DNA of 64,000 bases from positions 87,225-151,224 of the forward strand of contig NZ_FOHX01000013.1 in assembly GCF_900111685.1 (NCBI RefSeq), read 5' to 3'. Positions 33,132-41,087 of this stretch are shown in pieces (position 1 is the stretch's first letter; each line of letters opens with the position of its first letter). The notes beneath the pieces were generated by a model. The model was not told where the DNA came from, did not search any database, and saw only the letters and a program-made list of their open reading frames with translations. The DNA is from Nonomuraea wenchangensis (GTDB taxonomy: Bacteria; Actinomycetota; Actinomycetes; Streptosporangiales; Streptosporangiaceae). Both the position numbers and the translations under genes were made by a program.

Positions 33132-34382
33132 ATGAGACGCCTGGCAATCCTGCCCCTCCTGCTACTCATGACGTTACTTTTCCCGCTGCGGGAGGCCGCG
33201 GCGGACACCAACGTGGCCCGCTCGGCCACCCCGTCGGCCTCCTACACCTCCACGTGGGAGAGCGTGGCGGCGATCAACGACGGCATCGACCCGCCCCGCT
33301 CGAACGACACCGTCAACCGCCGCTGGGGCACCTGGCCCCAGACCGGCACGCAATGGGCCGAGCTGACCTGGCCGGCCACGCAGACCCTGCGCTCGGCCGA
33401 CGTGTACTTCTTCGACGACGGCGGCGGCGTGCGCGTCCCGGCGTCCTGGAAACTCCAGTACTGGACCGGCAGCGCCTACGCCGACGTGCCGGGGACATAT
33501 CCGGTGGCCGCCGACACCTACAACACCGCGTCCTTCGCCCAGGTCAGCACCACGCGGCTGCGGGTGGTGCTGCAGAGCGGCCAGGGGTCGGTCGGGCTGC
33601 TGGAGGTGCGGGCGTTCGCGCCGGACACCGGCGGCGGCACGAGCGGCTGGAACCCGCCCGCCTCCCTCGTCACCCCGCTCGACGAGGTGTGGCGGCACGT
33701 CGAGTCGACGTACCCCAACCCGTACGGGTTCCGCAACTACGGCTGGGACCAGATCATGGCCAACCGCGGCTCCATCAACTACTGCGTCCGCTGGGACTCC
33801 AGCGCCACCGTCACCGCCGCCCAGCGTGACCAGATCCACGCGGCGCTGGCCCGCCAGTTCAAGAAGTGGATGGACGTCATGGCCGGGCACAACGGCTGGC
33901 CGTACGCGGAGGTGCCGCTCAAGGTCGTCGGCTGGGCCGTGCGCGACCGCGCCCAGCTCCAGTGGAGCGACACCAGCGTCGACGTCTACGTCAACAACAT
34001 CCGCGAGAACGCGCCTCAGTGCGCCGAGCCGTGCGGCCGTTTCTTCAACCAGAGCGGCAATTACCCGAACTGCCCGGGCGGCGCGTCCCACCACTACGAC
34101 ATGTCGCTGTGGCTGACCGCCGGGTTCTCCGGGGGAGCGGGAGGTGACTGGGGGCAGCGGGTCGGCAGCGAGTACTACATGTCCAACCTGAACACCGCCA
34201 GCATGCACATCCTGCTGCACGAGATAGGCCATTCGTTCGGGCTGGACGACTTCTACGACTGGACGCCGACCGGCGTGTGCTGCTTCCTCATGAAGGCCGG
34301 CAGCGCGACGTCGATCACGGACTTCGACGCGTGGATGTTCCGTGACTGGTGGCGTCACCTGAAGAGCCGCTACGGCCTGTGA
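33132..34382 (+). CDS. Secreted zinc metalloprotease-like protein with F5/8C (discoidin-like) domain
   Basis: A 416-residue exported protein. The signal peptide MRRLAILPLLLLMTLLFP is probably cleaved after Ala24. Residues 25-165 form a galactose-binding-like F5/8-type C domain (NVARSATPSASYTSTWESVAAINDG to LRVVLQSGQGSVGLLEVRAF), likely for binding glycans. After a Gly/Thr linker, the catalytic half has HEIGHSFGLDD (His363 start), a metzincin-like HExxHxxGxxD site with a following CCFLMK. Eight or so cysteines suggest disulfides. ATG 33132 is used; earlier in-frame starts would precede the LacI-like box. Substrate unknown. Confidence 0.82.
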   Translation: MRRLAILPLLLLMTLLFPLREAAADTNVARSATPSASYTSTWESVAAINDGIDPPRSNDTVNRRWGTWPQTGTQWAELTWPATQTLRSADVYFFDDGGGVRVPASWKLQYWTGSAYADVPGTYPVAADTYNTASFAQVSTTRLRVVLQSGQGSVGLLEVRAFAPDTGGGTSGWNPPASLVTPLDEVWRHVESTYPNPYGFRNYGWDQIMANRGSINYCVRWDSSATVTAAQRDQIHAALARQFKKWMDVMAGHNGWPYAEVPLKVVGWAVRDRAQLQWSDTSVDVYVNNIRENAPQCAEPCGRFFNQSGNYPNCPGGASHHYDMSLWLTAGFSGGAGGDWGQRVGSEYYMSNLNTASMHILLHEIGHSFGLDDFYDWTPTGVCCFLMKAGSATSITDFDAWMFRDWWRHLKSRYGL

Positions 34383-35556
34383 GCACCGCGAGCCGGGCGG
34401 CGGCCAGGGCCACGGCCGGGGCGAGGAACGCGGTCAGCAGCGCCTGCAGGTACGGGTCGCTCTGCGTGCTGTGGTCGTAGGCCCGGGCCCCGACCGCCGC
34501 GTACACGGCCCAGACGAGGAGGGGCCCGGCCAGGCCCGCGACGAGGCCGGGCCCCATCCGCGCGGCCCGTCGCGCCGCGCGGGCCGCCACCACCGCCACC
34601 ACCACGAACGGCACCAGCAGGAGCACCGGGTCCGCCATCGCCTCGACGGGCTCCGGCCACTCTCCGGGGGCGCGGTCGAGGGCCTGCAGGGTGCGGAGCA
34701 CGACGAAGCACACCAGTCCCGCTCCGGCCCCCGGATGGCGCAGCGCGAGGGCTCCGGCGGCGGCCCCGATCCCGCCGCCCGCCAGTGAGGCCAGCAGCGC
34801 CACGCCCGGGGGATCGCCGGTCGCGCCGAGGGCCTGCGCGTACTGCAGCGGGCCACCGGCCAGCGCCGCGCCCAGCCAGGCGGCGACGGGCACGGCGGCC
34901 CACGCCTCGCGCCCACCCCGCAGCCGCCCGGCGAGCACCGACGCCAGCACGACGGAGGCAGCCGGGTACCACAGGGCGGAGGTGACGTCCCGGTACCAGC
35001 CGGGCCCGTCGTACGGGTGGTAATCCGTCCACAGCGTCAGCCCGGCCGCTTGGGCGGCGGCGAGCTGCCCCGCCACCAGCGCCGCCCCCGCTCCGGCGGC
35101 GACCGTCACCGCCGCCACCGGAAGAGGGGAGCGCCGGACACCATCCGGCACATGCCGGCCGCCGCCGGGCAGGTGCCGGACGCGACCGAGCACGTGCCAG
35201 ATCCCACCTGGCATTCGCGGGACGCCACCGGGCATGGGCCGGGCGGCCAGCGCGTATGCGAGCACGGCCCCCACCGCCCACCCGGGCCAACCGGGCCACT
35301 CCAACCAGCTCCCCATCGCGTCGGCGGTCTCGATCCCGGCCAGCTCGGTGGCGAGCACCGCCCACGCGCCTCCCCACAGGGTGGCCAGGGCCGCAGCGGC
35401 CGGCGATCCCCATAACAGCAGGCCCGCGAGCACGCCGGTGAGCGGCCCGGCGGGCTCGGGCCGCCCGGCCAGGGTCAGCAGCGCGGCCGCCGCGGGCGCC
35501 GGCAGGCCGCTCACGAGCGCGGCGCGGAGGATCGGTATCCGCTCAGCGAACCACAT
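34315..35556 (-). CDS. Polytopic membrane protein of unknown function
   Basis: A 413-residue Ala/Gly/Leu-rich protein with roughly nine to eleven hydrophobic segments, for example AALLTLA, GVLAGLLLWG, VAAVTVAAGAGAALVAGQLAA, PVLLLVPFVVVAVVAARAA and LLTAFLAPAVALAAARLAV. I do not recognise the family. A loop near residues 106-140 is made of five heptads ending in PGG or similar. Its last 68 bases overlap the convergent metalloprotease gene, which is unusually large; a shorter gene is not supported because the frame stays open. It lies five bases before the Gfo/Idh/MocA gene on the same strand and may be co-transcribed with it. Confidence 0.65.
   Translation of the reverse strand: MWFAERIPILRAALVSGLPAPAAAALLTLAGRPEPAGPLTGVLAGLLLWGSPAAAALATLWGGAWAVLATELAGIETADAMGSWLEWPGWPGWAVGAVLAYALAARPMPGGVPRMPGGIWHVLGRVRHLPGGGRHVPDGVRRSPLPVAAVTVAAGAGAALVAGQLAAAQAAGLTLWTDYHPYDGPGWYRDVTSALWYPAASVVLASVLAGRLRGGREAWAAVPVAAWLGAALAGGPLQYAQALGATGDPPGVALLASLAGGGIGAAAGALALRHPGAGAGLVCFVVLRTLQALDRAPGEWPEPVEAMADPVLLLVPFVVVAVVAARAARRAARMGPGLVAGLAGPLLVWAVYAAVGARAYDHSTQSDPYLQALLTAFLAPAVALAAARLAVLTGRSGSSGDATSHGTSTRRSP
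35137..35241 (-). repeat. Five degenerate 21-base repeats (heptad loop)
   Basis: On the minus strand this encodes RPMPGGV, PRMPGGI, WHVLGRV, RHLPGGG and RHVPDGV in tandem between two membrane segments. The DNA repeat is degenerate (gccgggcat-like cores every 21 bases). It is likely to vary in copy number. Confidence 0.65.
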
Positions 35557-35560
35557 CCCG

Positions 35561-36607
35561 CTAAGTCGTGACAGGCGTTCGCATCCCGGTACGGGCCGAC
35601 TCCAGGGCCGCCGTGACCATGGCGAGGCTGCGGATGTTGTCGTGGCACTCGCCCTGCGGCGCCCGCCCGGTGCGTAACCCGGTCACGAACTCCGCCAGCC
35701 CCTCGGCCAGCCCGCCGAAGCGCCGAGGCCGCTCCGGGTAGGGGTCGTCCTCCCGCTTGTAGGCCCGTACGACCTCGCCCTTGGCCGGTTCGGCCACCGG
35801 ATCGCCCTCGCCGTCCCACAGGGCGGTGCCGCGCGTGCCGGCCGCCCGCCAGGAGCCGGTCCACGAGGTCGGCAGGCCGGGCGCCGACCAGCTCCCGGTG
35901 AAGGTGTAGCGCAGCCCGCCGGTCATCTCGAAGATCGCCGTCGCCGAGCACGCGCCCGGATACCAGGTCCACGCCGGCCGGAACGACTCGCAGTACACCG
36001 CCACCGGATCGGCTCCCGACACCGCCCGCGCCGCGTCGAACAGGTGGATCGCCATGTCCTGCAGCAGCGGGTGCTCCAGCGTGGACAGGAACGCCGCCCC
36101 CCGGTACGGGATGAAGAACTCCGACGTCATCAGCCCGAGCGGCCCCAGCTCGGCCACGGTGCGCCGGTAGGCGACCAGGCCGCGCTGGTGGCGGCGGTTC
36201 TGGCTGACGGCGAACAGCCGGCGGGACTCGTCGGCGGCGCGCACCATGGCGCGGGCCTCGTCCAGGGTGACCGCCATCGGCTTCTCGCTCAGCACCGACA
36301 CCCCGCGGCGCAGCGCCGTCACCGTCACCTCGTGGTGGGCCTGCGGGACGGTGCAGTTGACGAGGAAGTCGGGCTCCTCGCCGTCCAGCAGCGAGGTCAG
36401 GGACGCGCCGGTGGGCAGGTCGTCCAGGCCCAGGGCGTGGGCGGCGGCGCGGGCCCGTTCGGGGGCCACGTCCACCCAGCCCACCAGCTCGACGCCGGGA
36501 TGGGCGAGCAGCTCCGGCGCCCACTGCCCGCCGATGAACCCGGCTCCGGCGACCACCGCGCGCAGCGGCCGGTCGGCTTCCACGGTCGCGAACGTCGCTG
36601 ACGTCAT
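35561..36607 (-). CDS. Gfo/Idh/MocA-family oxidoreductase
   Basis: A 348-residue NAD(P)-dependent sugar or inositol dehydrogenase-like protein. The Rossmann start is RAVVAGAGFIGGQWAPELLAHPG; VLSEKPMAVTLDEARAMV carries the conserved EKP lysine, and HPLLQDMAIHLFDAARAV the catalytic Asp/His region. It follows the ThuA gene by nine bases. The Gfo/Idh/MocA plus ThuA pair is common in sugar-derivative metabolism, where the dehydrogenase works on a keto or oxidised sugar. The specific sugar is unknown. Confidence 0.9.
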   Translation of the reverse strand: MTSATFATVEADRPLRAVVAGAGFIGGQWAPELLAHPGVELVGWVDVAPERARAAAHALGLDDLPTGASLTSLLDGEEPDFLVNCTVPQAHHEVTVTALRRGVSVLSEKPMAVTLDEARAMVRAADESRRLFAVSQNRRHQRGLVAYRRTVAELGPLGLMTSEFFIPYRGAAFLSTLEHPLLQDMAIHLFDAARAVSGADPVAVYCESFRPAWTWYPGACSATAIFEMTGGLRYTFTGSWSAPGLPTSWTGSWRAAGTRGTALWDGEGDPVAEPAKGEVVRAYKREDDPYPERPRRFGGLAEGLAEFVTGLRTGRAPQGECHDNIRSLAMVTAALESARTGMRTPVTT

Positions 36608-36616
36608 CGTGCCTCC

Positions 36617-37387
36617 CTACCAGGTGATCGGGGTGTGGGCGTTCTGGAGCGGCTCGCCGGTCCCGGCGTCCGGGGCGGCCCACAGGACCGCGTTGGCCAG
36701 CACCCGGCGTACGTCAGGGTGGTGGTAGACGGGGTACTTCTGGTCGCCGGGGCTGAAGTAGAAGACACGGCCGAGGCCGCGGCGGTAGCAGCAGCCGCTG
36801 CGGAACACCTCGCCGCCGGCGAAGCCGCTGACGAAGACCAGCTCGTCGGGCTGGGGAATGCCGAACGGCTCGCCGTAGGTCTCCTGCGCCTCGATGACCA
36901 GCGGGTGGGGGACGCCGCGGGCGATGGGGTGGCCGGGGGAGACCGTCCAGACCAGCTCGCGTTCGCCGGCGTCGCGCCAGTTGAGCGTGCACGTGGTGCC
37001 CATGAGCGAGCGGAAGATCTTGGAGTAGTGGCCGGAGTGCAGCACCAGCAGGCCCATGCCGCCGAGCACGCGGCGCCGTACGCGTTCGACGATCTTGTCG
37101 TCCACCTCCTCGTGCGCCATGTGCCCCCACCAGGTGAGCACGTCGGTGGCGGCGAGGATCTCGTCGGTCAGCCCGTGCTCGGGCTCCTCCAGGACGGCGG
37201 TGCGGACCCGTGCCCGCCGGCCCAGCGCCTCGCGCAGCCCGTCGGCGATGGCGCCGTGGATGCCGGTGGGGTAGCGGCGGCGTACGTCCTCCTCGCGCTG
37301 CTCGTGGTAGTTCTCGCTCCACACGGTGACGTTGAGCGGGACATCGGCTGTGTCGTCGTCGGCTGGGGGTGGGACGTTGGCCGCCAT
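36617..37387 (-). CDS. ThuA-domain protein
   Basis: A 256-residue ThuA (trehalose-utilisation) domain protein with a glutamine-amidotransferase-like fold: VTVWSENYHEQREEDVRRRYPTG at the start, DVLTWWGHMAHEEVDDKIV, GLLVLHSGHYSKIF, and the C-terminal GRVFYFSPGDQKYPVYHHPDVRRVLANAV. ATG 37387 with GGAAGG upstream is preferred over an upstream in-frame start. It is the first gene of a three-gene minus-strand group with the Gfo/Idh/MocA protein and the membrane protein. Confidence 0.9.
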   Translation of the reverse strand: MAANVPPPADDDTADVPLNVTVWSENYHEQREEDVRRRYPTGIHGAIADGLREALGRRARVRTAVLEEPEHGLTDEILAATDVLTWWGHMAHEEVDDKIVERVRRRVLGGMGLLVLHSGHYSKIFRSLMGTTCTLNWRDAGERELVWTVSPGHPIARGVPHPLVIEAQETYGEPFGIPQPDELVFVSGFAGGEVFRSGCCYRRGLGRVFYFSPGDQKYPVYHHPDVRRVLANAVLWAAPDAGTGEPLQNAHTPITW

Positions 37388-37454
37388 CCGTTTCCTTCCG
37401 GTCGTCGATCGTCGCCCCTTTTCCTCCCCCGCCGCTCCCACCCCGGAACTAGTG

Positions 37455-37474
37455 ATCTACTTTGTAAAGGCGCT
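37455..37474. repeat. Dispersed 20-base repeat, copy 2
   Basis: ATCTACTTTGTAAAGGCGCT matches 32952-32971 at 19 of 20 bases, same orientation. Here the complementary strand holds the last codons and TAG stop of the WYL regulator. The two copies frame the metalloprotease, membrane protein, Gfo/Idh/MocA and ThuA genes. Confidence 0.85.
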
Positions 37475-38428
37475 CGGCGTTTTCACCACCCTGGCCAGCC
37501 GAGCGAAAAGAACACCAAAACGATCGACGAGTTCGGGCGGTTCATGCACGTCGAAGTCGATGTCCATGAGCACGACCCACATGGCGAGCTCGTCCAGGTC
37601 GTTCGAGCCGGTGGACAACGTGCAGGAACGTTCGTCGAGGGGCTCGATCGTCCCCACCGTGGCCGGCATGCGCTCGGCGACGACCTCGGCGGCGGCGTGC
37701 ATCGTGAAGCGACCCTGGTACCGGTAGGGCGCGCTGGAGATGGACCGGGACATGTAGGCGGCCAGGTCGGTGTCGGGCGGGTCGCGGGGGGCGAAGCGGG
37801 GTCCGTTCGGCGTCCGCAGGCGCAACCGGTCGACGCGGTAGGTGCGCCAGCCGGCCCGGCCGGTGTCCCAGCCCAGCAGATACCAGTGCCGCCCGGAGTG
37901 GAGGAGCCGGTACGGCTCGGCGGCGCGGGCGCTGTCCTGCCCGTCGTGCGTCCGGTAGTCGAAGCGCAGGGTCTCGTGGTCGCGGCAGGCGGCGGCGATC
38001 GCGGTGAGGGCAGCCGGGTCCACCGCGGAGCCTGCTCTGTTCATCGGCACGGTCATCGACTGCAGGGCGTGCACGCGCTGCCTGAGCCGGGACGGCAGCA
38101 CCCGTTCCAGTTTGGCGAGCGCTCGTGCGGAGGTCTCCTCGATGCCCGCGACGGAGCCTCCCGCGGCCGTCCGCAGTCCCACGGCGACCGCCACCGCCTC
38201 GTCGTCGTCCAGGAGGAGCGGCGGCAGGTCGGTGCCGGCGCCGAGCCGGTAGCCGGGGGTGCCGGCGGTGGCGTGAACGGGATAGCCGAGCTCGCGCAGG
38301 CGTCCGACGTCGCGGCGGACGGTTCGGGCGGTCACGCCGAGGCGTTCGGCCAGTTCGAGGCCGGACCATTCCCGGTGGGTCTGGAGGAGTGAGAGCAGTT
38401 TGAGCAGCCGGGCCGAGGTCTCCAACAT
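37457..38428 (-). CDS. WYL-domain transcriptional regulator (YafY/DeoR-type)
   Basis: A 323-residue regulator. The N-terminal helix-turn-helix is LLKLLSLLQTHREWSGLELA, ERLGVTARTVRRDVGRLREL. The WYL domain spans about 140-225 (CRDHETLRFDYRTHDG, EPYRLLHSGRHWYLLGWDTG, RTYRVDRLRLR) and a WCX-type C-terminal part follows. It diverges from the epoxide hydrolase pseudogene over a 63-base gap with a TAGGAC/GTCCTA dyad, the arrangement expected of a local regulator. The neighbouring target being broken suggests that the pair is degenerating. Confidence 0.9.
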   Translation of the reverse strand: MLETSARLLKLLSLLQTHREWSGLELAERLGVTARTVRRDVGRLRELGYPVHATAGTPGYRLGAGTDLPPLLLDDDEAVAVAVGLRTAAGGSVAGIEETSARALAKLERVLPSRLRQRVHALQSMTVPMNRAGSAVDPAALTAIAAACRDHETLRFDYRTHDGQDSARAAEPYRLLHSGRHWYLLGWDTGRAGWRTYRVDRLRLRTPNGPRFAPRDPPDTDLAAYMSRSISSAPYRYQGRFTMHAAAEVVAERMPATVGTIEPLDERSCTLSTGSNDLDELAMWVVLMDIDFDVHEPPELVDRFGVLFARLARVVKTPSAFTK

Positions 38429-38450
38429 GTTCTCCAGATTGCCTGACGGC

Positions 38451-38469
38451 TAGGACCGGCTCTGTCCTA
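38451..38469. promoter_or_regulatory. TAGGAC-N7-GTCCTA dyad
   Basis: Perfect six-base arms in the gap between the WYL regulator (23 bases away) and the epoxide hydrolase start (22 bases away). Position and symmetry suit the binding site of the adjacent WYL regulator. Confidence 0.6.
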
Positions 38470-38491
38470 ACTGGTCCGTAGCGTGCTCTTC

Positions 38492-39483
38492 ATGACGTTC
38501 ACCGGCGAGATCAGCCCGTTCCGTATCGATGTTCCGCAATCCGTGCTCGATGATCTGCATGACCGGCTGGCGCGCACTCTGTGGCCTGACGAGCTGCCCG
38601 GTGTCGGCTGGTCGTACGGGATCCCGGTCTCGTACGTGAAGCGGCTGGCCGAACACTGGCGCAGCGGGTACGACTGGCGGCAGCACGAGGCGGCGCTCAA
38701 CGAGTACCCGCAGTTCACCACGGTGATCGACGGCCAGACGTGGTGGCGCCGTCCATTCCCGGGTTCGGTTTCTCCGGTCCCACCCGCGAGACCGGCTGGG
38801 ACCTGCTCCGGGTGGCGCGCGCGTGGGCGGAGCTGATGGGCCGCCTCGGTTACGGGCGTTACGGCGCTCAGGGGGGTGACAGCGGTGCGGTCATCTCTCC
38901 GGAGCTGGGGCGCCTGGCTCCTGACCGGGTGGTGGGTGTGCACGTCAACGGCGCGCTCGGTTTCCCCACTCTCGACCCGGCCGAGATGGCGGGCCTGACG
39001 GAGGGCGAGCGGGCTCGCCTGCGGGTTTACGCCGATCACGACAGGGCGGGTTATGCGAACATCCAGGCGACCCGGCCGCAGACGGTGGCGTTCGGTCTGC
39101 ATGATTCCCCGGCCGCGCAGTTGGCGTGGATCGTGGAGAAGTTCAAGGAGTGGACGGATCCCGCGCGTGATCTGCCCGAGGACGCGGTGGATCTCGACCA
39201 GCTGCTGACGGATGTGACGATCTATTGGGTGACCCGTACCGCTGCCTCGTCCGCGCGGCTCTACAAGGAGGGTTCGGCGCGGTGGGGGATGCCGGTCGAG
39301 CGTTCGGAGGTTCCGCACGGGGTCGCGGTCTTTCCCGGCGACGGCGGGGTGCGGCGGGTCGCGGAGCGGGAGCACAGCGTGATCCACTGGTCGGAGTTCG
39401 GCCGGGGTGGTCATTTTGCCGCGATGGAGGTTCCTGACCTGCTGGTGGAGGATGTGCGGGCGTTCTTCCGCAAGGTCCGCTGA
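38492..39483 (+). pseudogene. Epoxide hydrolase, disrupted by internal deletion and frameshift
   Basis: The 5' part (38492 to about 38740) encodes the epoxide hydrolase N-terminal domain (FRIDVPQSVLDDLHDRLART, WPDELPGVGWSYGIPVSYVKRLAEHWRSG, YPQFTTVIDGQ). Homology then jumps to another frame (about 38740-39483) at VAPSIPGFGFSGPTRETGWD. The family normally has about 45-50 residues between these points, including the oxyanion HGWPG motif, so a deletion plus frameshift is evident. The nucleophile Asp remains in AQGGDSGAVIS and the final His in GRGGHFAAMEVPD. A protein made from either part should be inactive. Confidence 0.88.
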
Positions 39484-39508
39484 CCAGGGGCCGGCAGGGG
39501 CGCCGGGT

Positions 39509-40399
39509 TCAGCGGGTCACGGTGGTCTCCCGTTCCATGCGCGACAGCTTCTCGGGGTTGCGTACGTGGTAGACGCCGGCGACGTGGCCGTTCTCCACGC
39601 GTACCGCCACCACGCCGTCGATCTCCCCGCCGACGCGTACGAGCAGGCCGGGGCCGCCGTTGATCTGCACCGGTTCGACCGACCTTTCGGCGTCGCGTCT
39701 CCACCAGCCGATGGCCAGCAGGCGGGCCACGTTCCCGATCCCCGCGACGGGGCGGAGCAGGGCGTGCCGGACGCCGCCGCCGTCGCTGAGGGCGACGACG
39801 TCCGGCGCGAGGACGTCGAGCAGGCTCTGCAGGTCGCCGGTCTCGATCGCGCGCTGGAAGGCCTGGAGCACGGCGCGGGTCTCGGCCGGGGTGGCGATGC
39901 CGCGGGGGCGTCGGGCGGCGACGTGGGTCCTGGCCCGGTAGGCGAGCTGGCGTACGGCGTTGGGGCTCTTGCCGACGGCTTCGGCGATCTCGTCGTAGTC
40001 CAGGTCGAACACCTCGCGCAGCACGAACACCGCCCGTTCGGACGGCTGCAGCGTCTCCAGGACCAGCAGCATCGCCATGGAGACGCTTTCGGCGAGTTCG
40101 ACGTCCTCGGCCACGTCGGGCGCGGTGAGCAGCGGTTCGGGCAGCCAGGGGCCGACGTAGGACTCCTTGCGCCGGCCGAGCGCGCGCAGCCGGTCGAGTG
40201 CCTGCCGGGTGACGATCCGCACCAGGTAGGCCCGTTTCTCCCGTACGGTGCCGAGGTCGACGTCGGCCCATCGCAGCCAGGTCTCCTGCAGGACGTCCTC
40301 GGCGTCGGCGGCCGAGCCGAGCAGTTCGTAGGCGACGGTGAACAGCAGGTTGCGGTGGGCGACGAACGTCTCGGTGGCGGAGTCGACGTGGTCGCTCAT
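39509..40399 (-). CDS. ECF41-type sigma factor with SnoaL-like C-terminal domain
   Basis: A 296-residue sigma factor of the ECF41/SigJ group. Region 2 is HRNLLFTVAYELLGSAADAEDVLQETWLRW; region 4 is LQPSERAVFVLREVFDLDYDEIAEAVGKSPNAVRQLAYRAR. A SnoaL-like domain follows from about residue 180 (AVLQAFQRAIETGDLQSLLDVLAPDVVALSDGGG to GVYHVRNPEKL), which in ECF41 proteins modulates activity in place of an anti-sigma factor. ATG 40399 has AGGAG upstream. ECF41 genes are usually beside carboxymuconolactone decarboxylase-like or oxidoreductase genes, exactly as here. Confidence 0.92.
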   Translation of the reverse strand: MSDHVDSATETFVAHRNLLFTVAYELLGSAADAEDVLQETWLRWADVDLGTVREKRAYLVRIVTRQALDRLRALGRRKESYVGPWLPEPLLTAPDVAEDVELAESVSMAMLLVLETLQPSERAVFVLREVFDLDYDEIAEAVGKSPNAVRQLAYRARTHVAARRPRGIATPAETRAVLQAFQRAIETGDLQSLLDVLAPDVVALSDGGGVRHALLRPVAGIGNVARLLAIGWWRRDAERSVEPVQINGGPGLLVRVGGEIDGVVAVRVENGHVAGVYHVRNPEKLSRMERETTVTR

Positions 40400-40504
40400 G
40401 TGCTGCTCCTGCCTGTTCGTGCTCCACGCTGCCATACGCACAAGACGCCGGTCGGGGCCGTCGCGTAACACGGGTGGCAGGTGGCCTATGTCACATGGCG
40501 GGGC

Positions 40505-40531
40505 TGTTACGGGGGTGGGGGCGCTGTCGTC
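40505..40531 (+). promoter_or_regulatory. Probable ECF41 promoter
   Basis: TGTTACG (40505-40511), 16 bases, then CGTC (40528-40531). The reported ECF41 promoter pattern is TGTCACA, about 16 bases, CGTC, so the -35 has two mismatches and the -10 is exact. It lies 45 bases before the carboxymuconolactone decarboxylase-like gene. A better TGTCACA at 40489-40495 lacks CGTC at the right distance. Confidence 0.5.
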
Positions 40532-40575
40532 TCGTGGTCGTCACGTACGGATCGACCACCACGAAGGGAAGCCCC

Positions 40576-41073
40576 ATGTCCACACCCACGACGACCGGCC
40601 GGCGCTCGCGCATGCCCAACCCTCTGCCCTTCCTCCCCGAGATGGCGGAGGTCGGCGCGGGTCTGCACAAGGCCCTGCAGAACGGGGCGATTCCGCAGGC
40701 CACCATCCACCTGTTGCAGTTGCGTGCCGGGCAGCTCCTCGGCAGCACGTACTTCACCGTCAGGGAGACCGGCAACCTGCGCGGCATCGGTGAATCGGAG
40801 GAGCGCATCACCGCCGTGGCGACCTGGCGGGACGCCACGCGTTTCACCGACCCGGAACGGGTCGCGCTGGAGCTGGTGGAGGCGGTCCTCACCCCGAACC
40901 CGTCGGGGGAGCGCGTCCCCGACGAGCTGTACGCCAGGGCGTCGGCGCACTACGACGACAGGGCGATGTGGTCGCTCATCATGGCGATCGCCCATATCGG
41001 CTTCTTCACCCCCGCCGCCCTGATCGCCAAGCCGATTCCCGGCATGCCCCCCGGCCAGAACTACAGCGCGTGA
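40576..41073 (+). CDS. Carboxymuconolactone decarboxylase/AhpD-fold protein lacking the CxxC pair
   Basis: A 165-residue AhpD-fold protein: NLLPFLPEMAEVGAGLHKAL-like start, TIHLLQLRAGQ, then RGIGESEERITAVATWRDATRFTDPERVALELVEAV. In related proteins the helix after LRA contains Cys-x2-Cys for peroxide or disulfide chemistry, but here the segment is QLLGSTYFTVRETGN with no cysteine. A redox peroxidase role is therefore unlikely. ATG 40576 is preferred over upstream in-frame starts because it follows GAAGGGAAG and the likely ECF41 promoter. It is followed by the NAD(P)-binding gene after 14 bases. Confidence 0.85.
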   Translation: MSTPTTTGRRSRMPNPLPFLPEMAEVGAGLHKALQNGAIPQATIHLLQLRAGQLLGSTYFTVRETGNLRGIGESEERITAVATWRDATRFTDPERVALELVEAVLTPNPSGERVPDELYARASAHYDDRAMWSLIMAIAHIGFFTPAALIAKPIPGMPPGQNYSA

Positions 41074-41087
41074 GAGAGGAGCCCTGC

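Noticed and set aside
40489..40495. TGTCACA as the exact ECF41 -35 box
   Set aside because: The first CGTC is 32 bases away rather than about 16. TGTTACG at 40505 has the right spacing.
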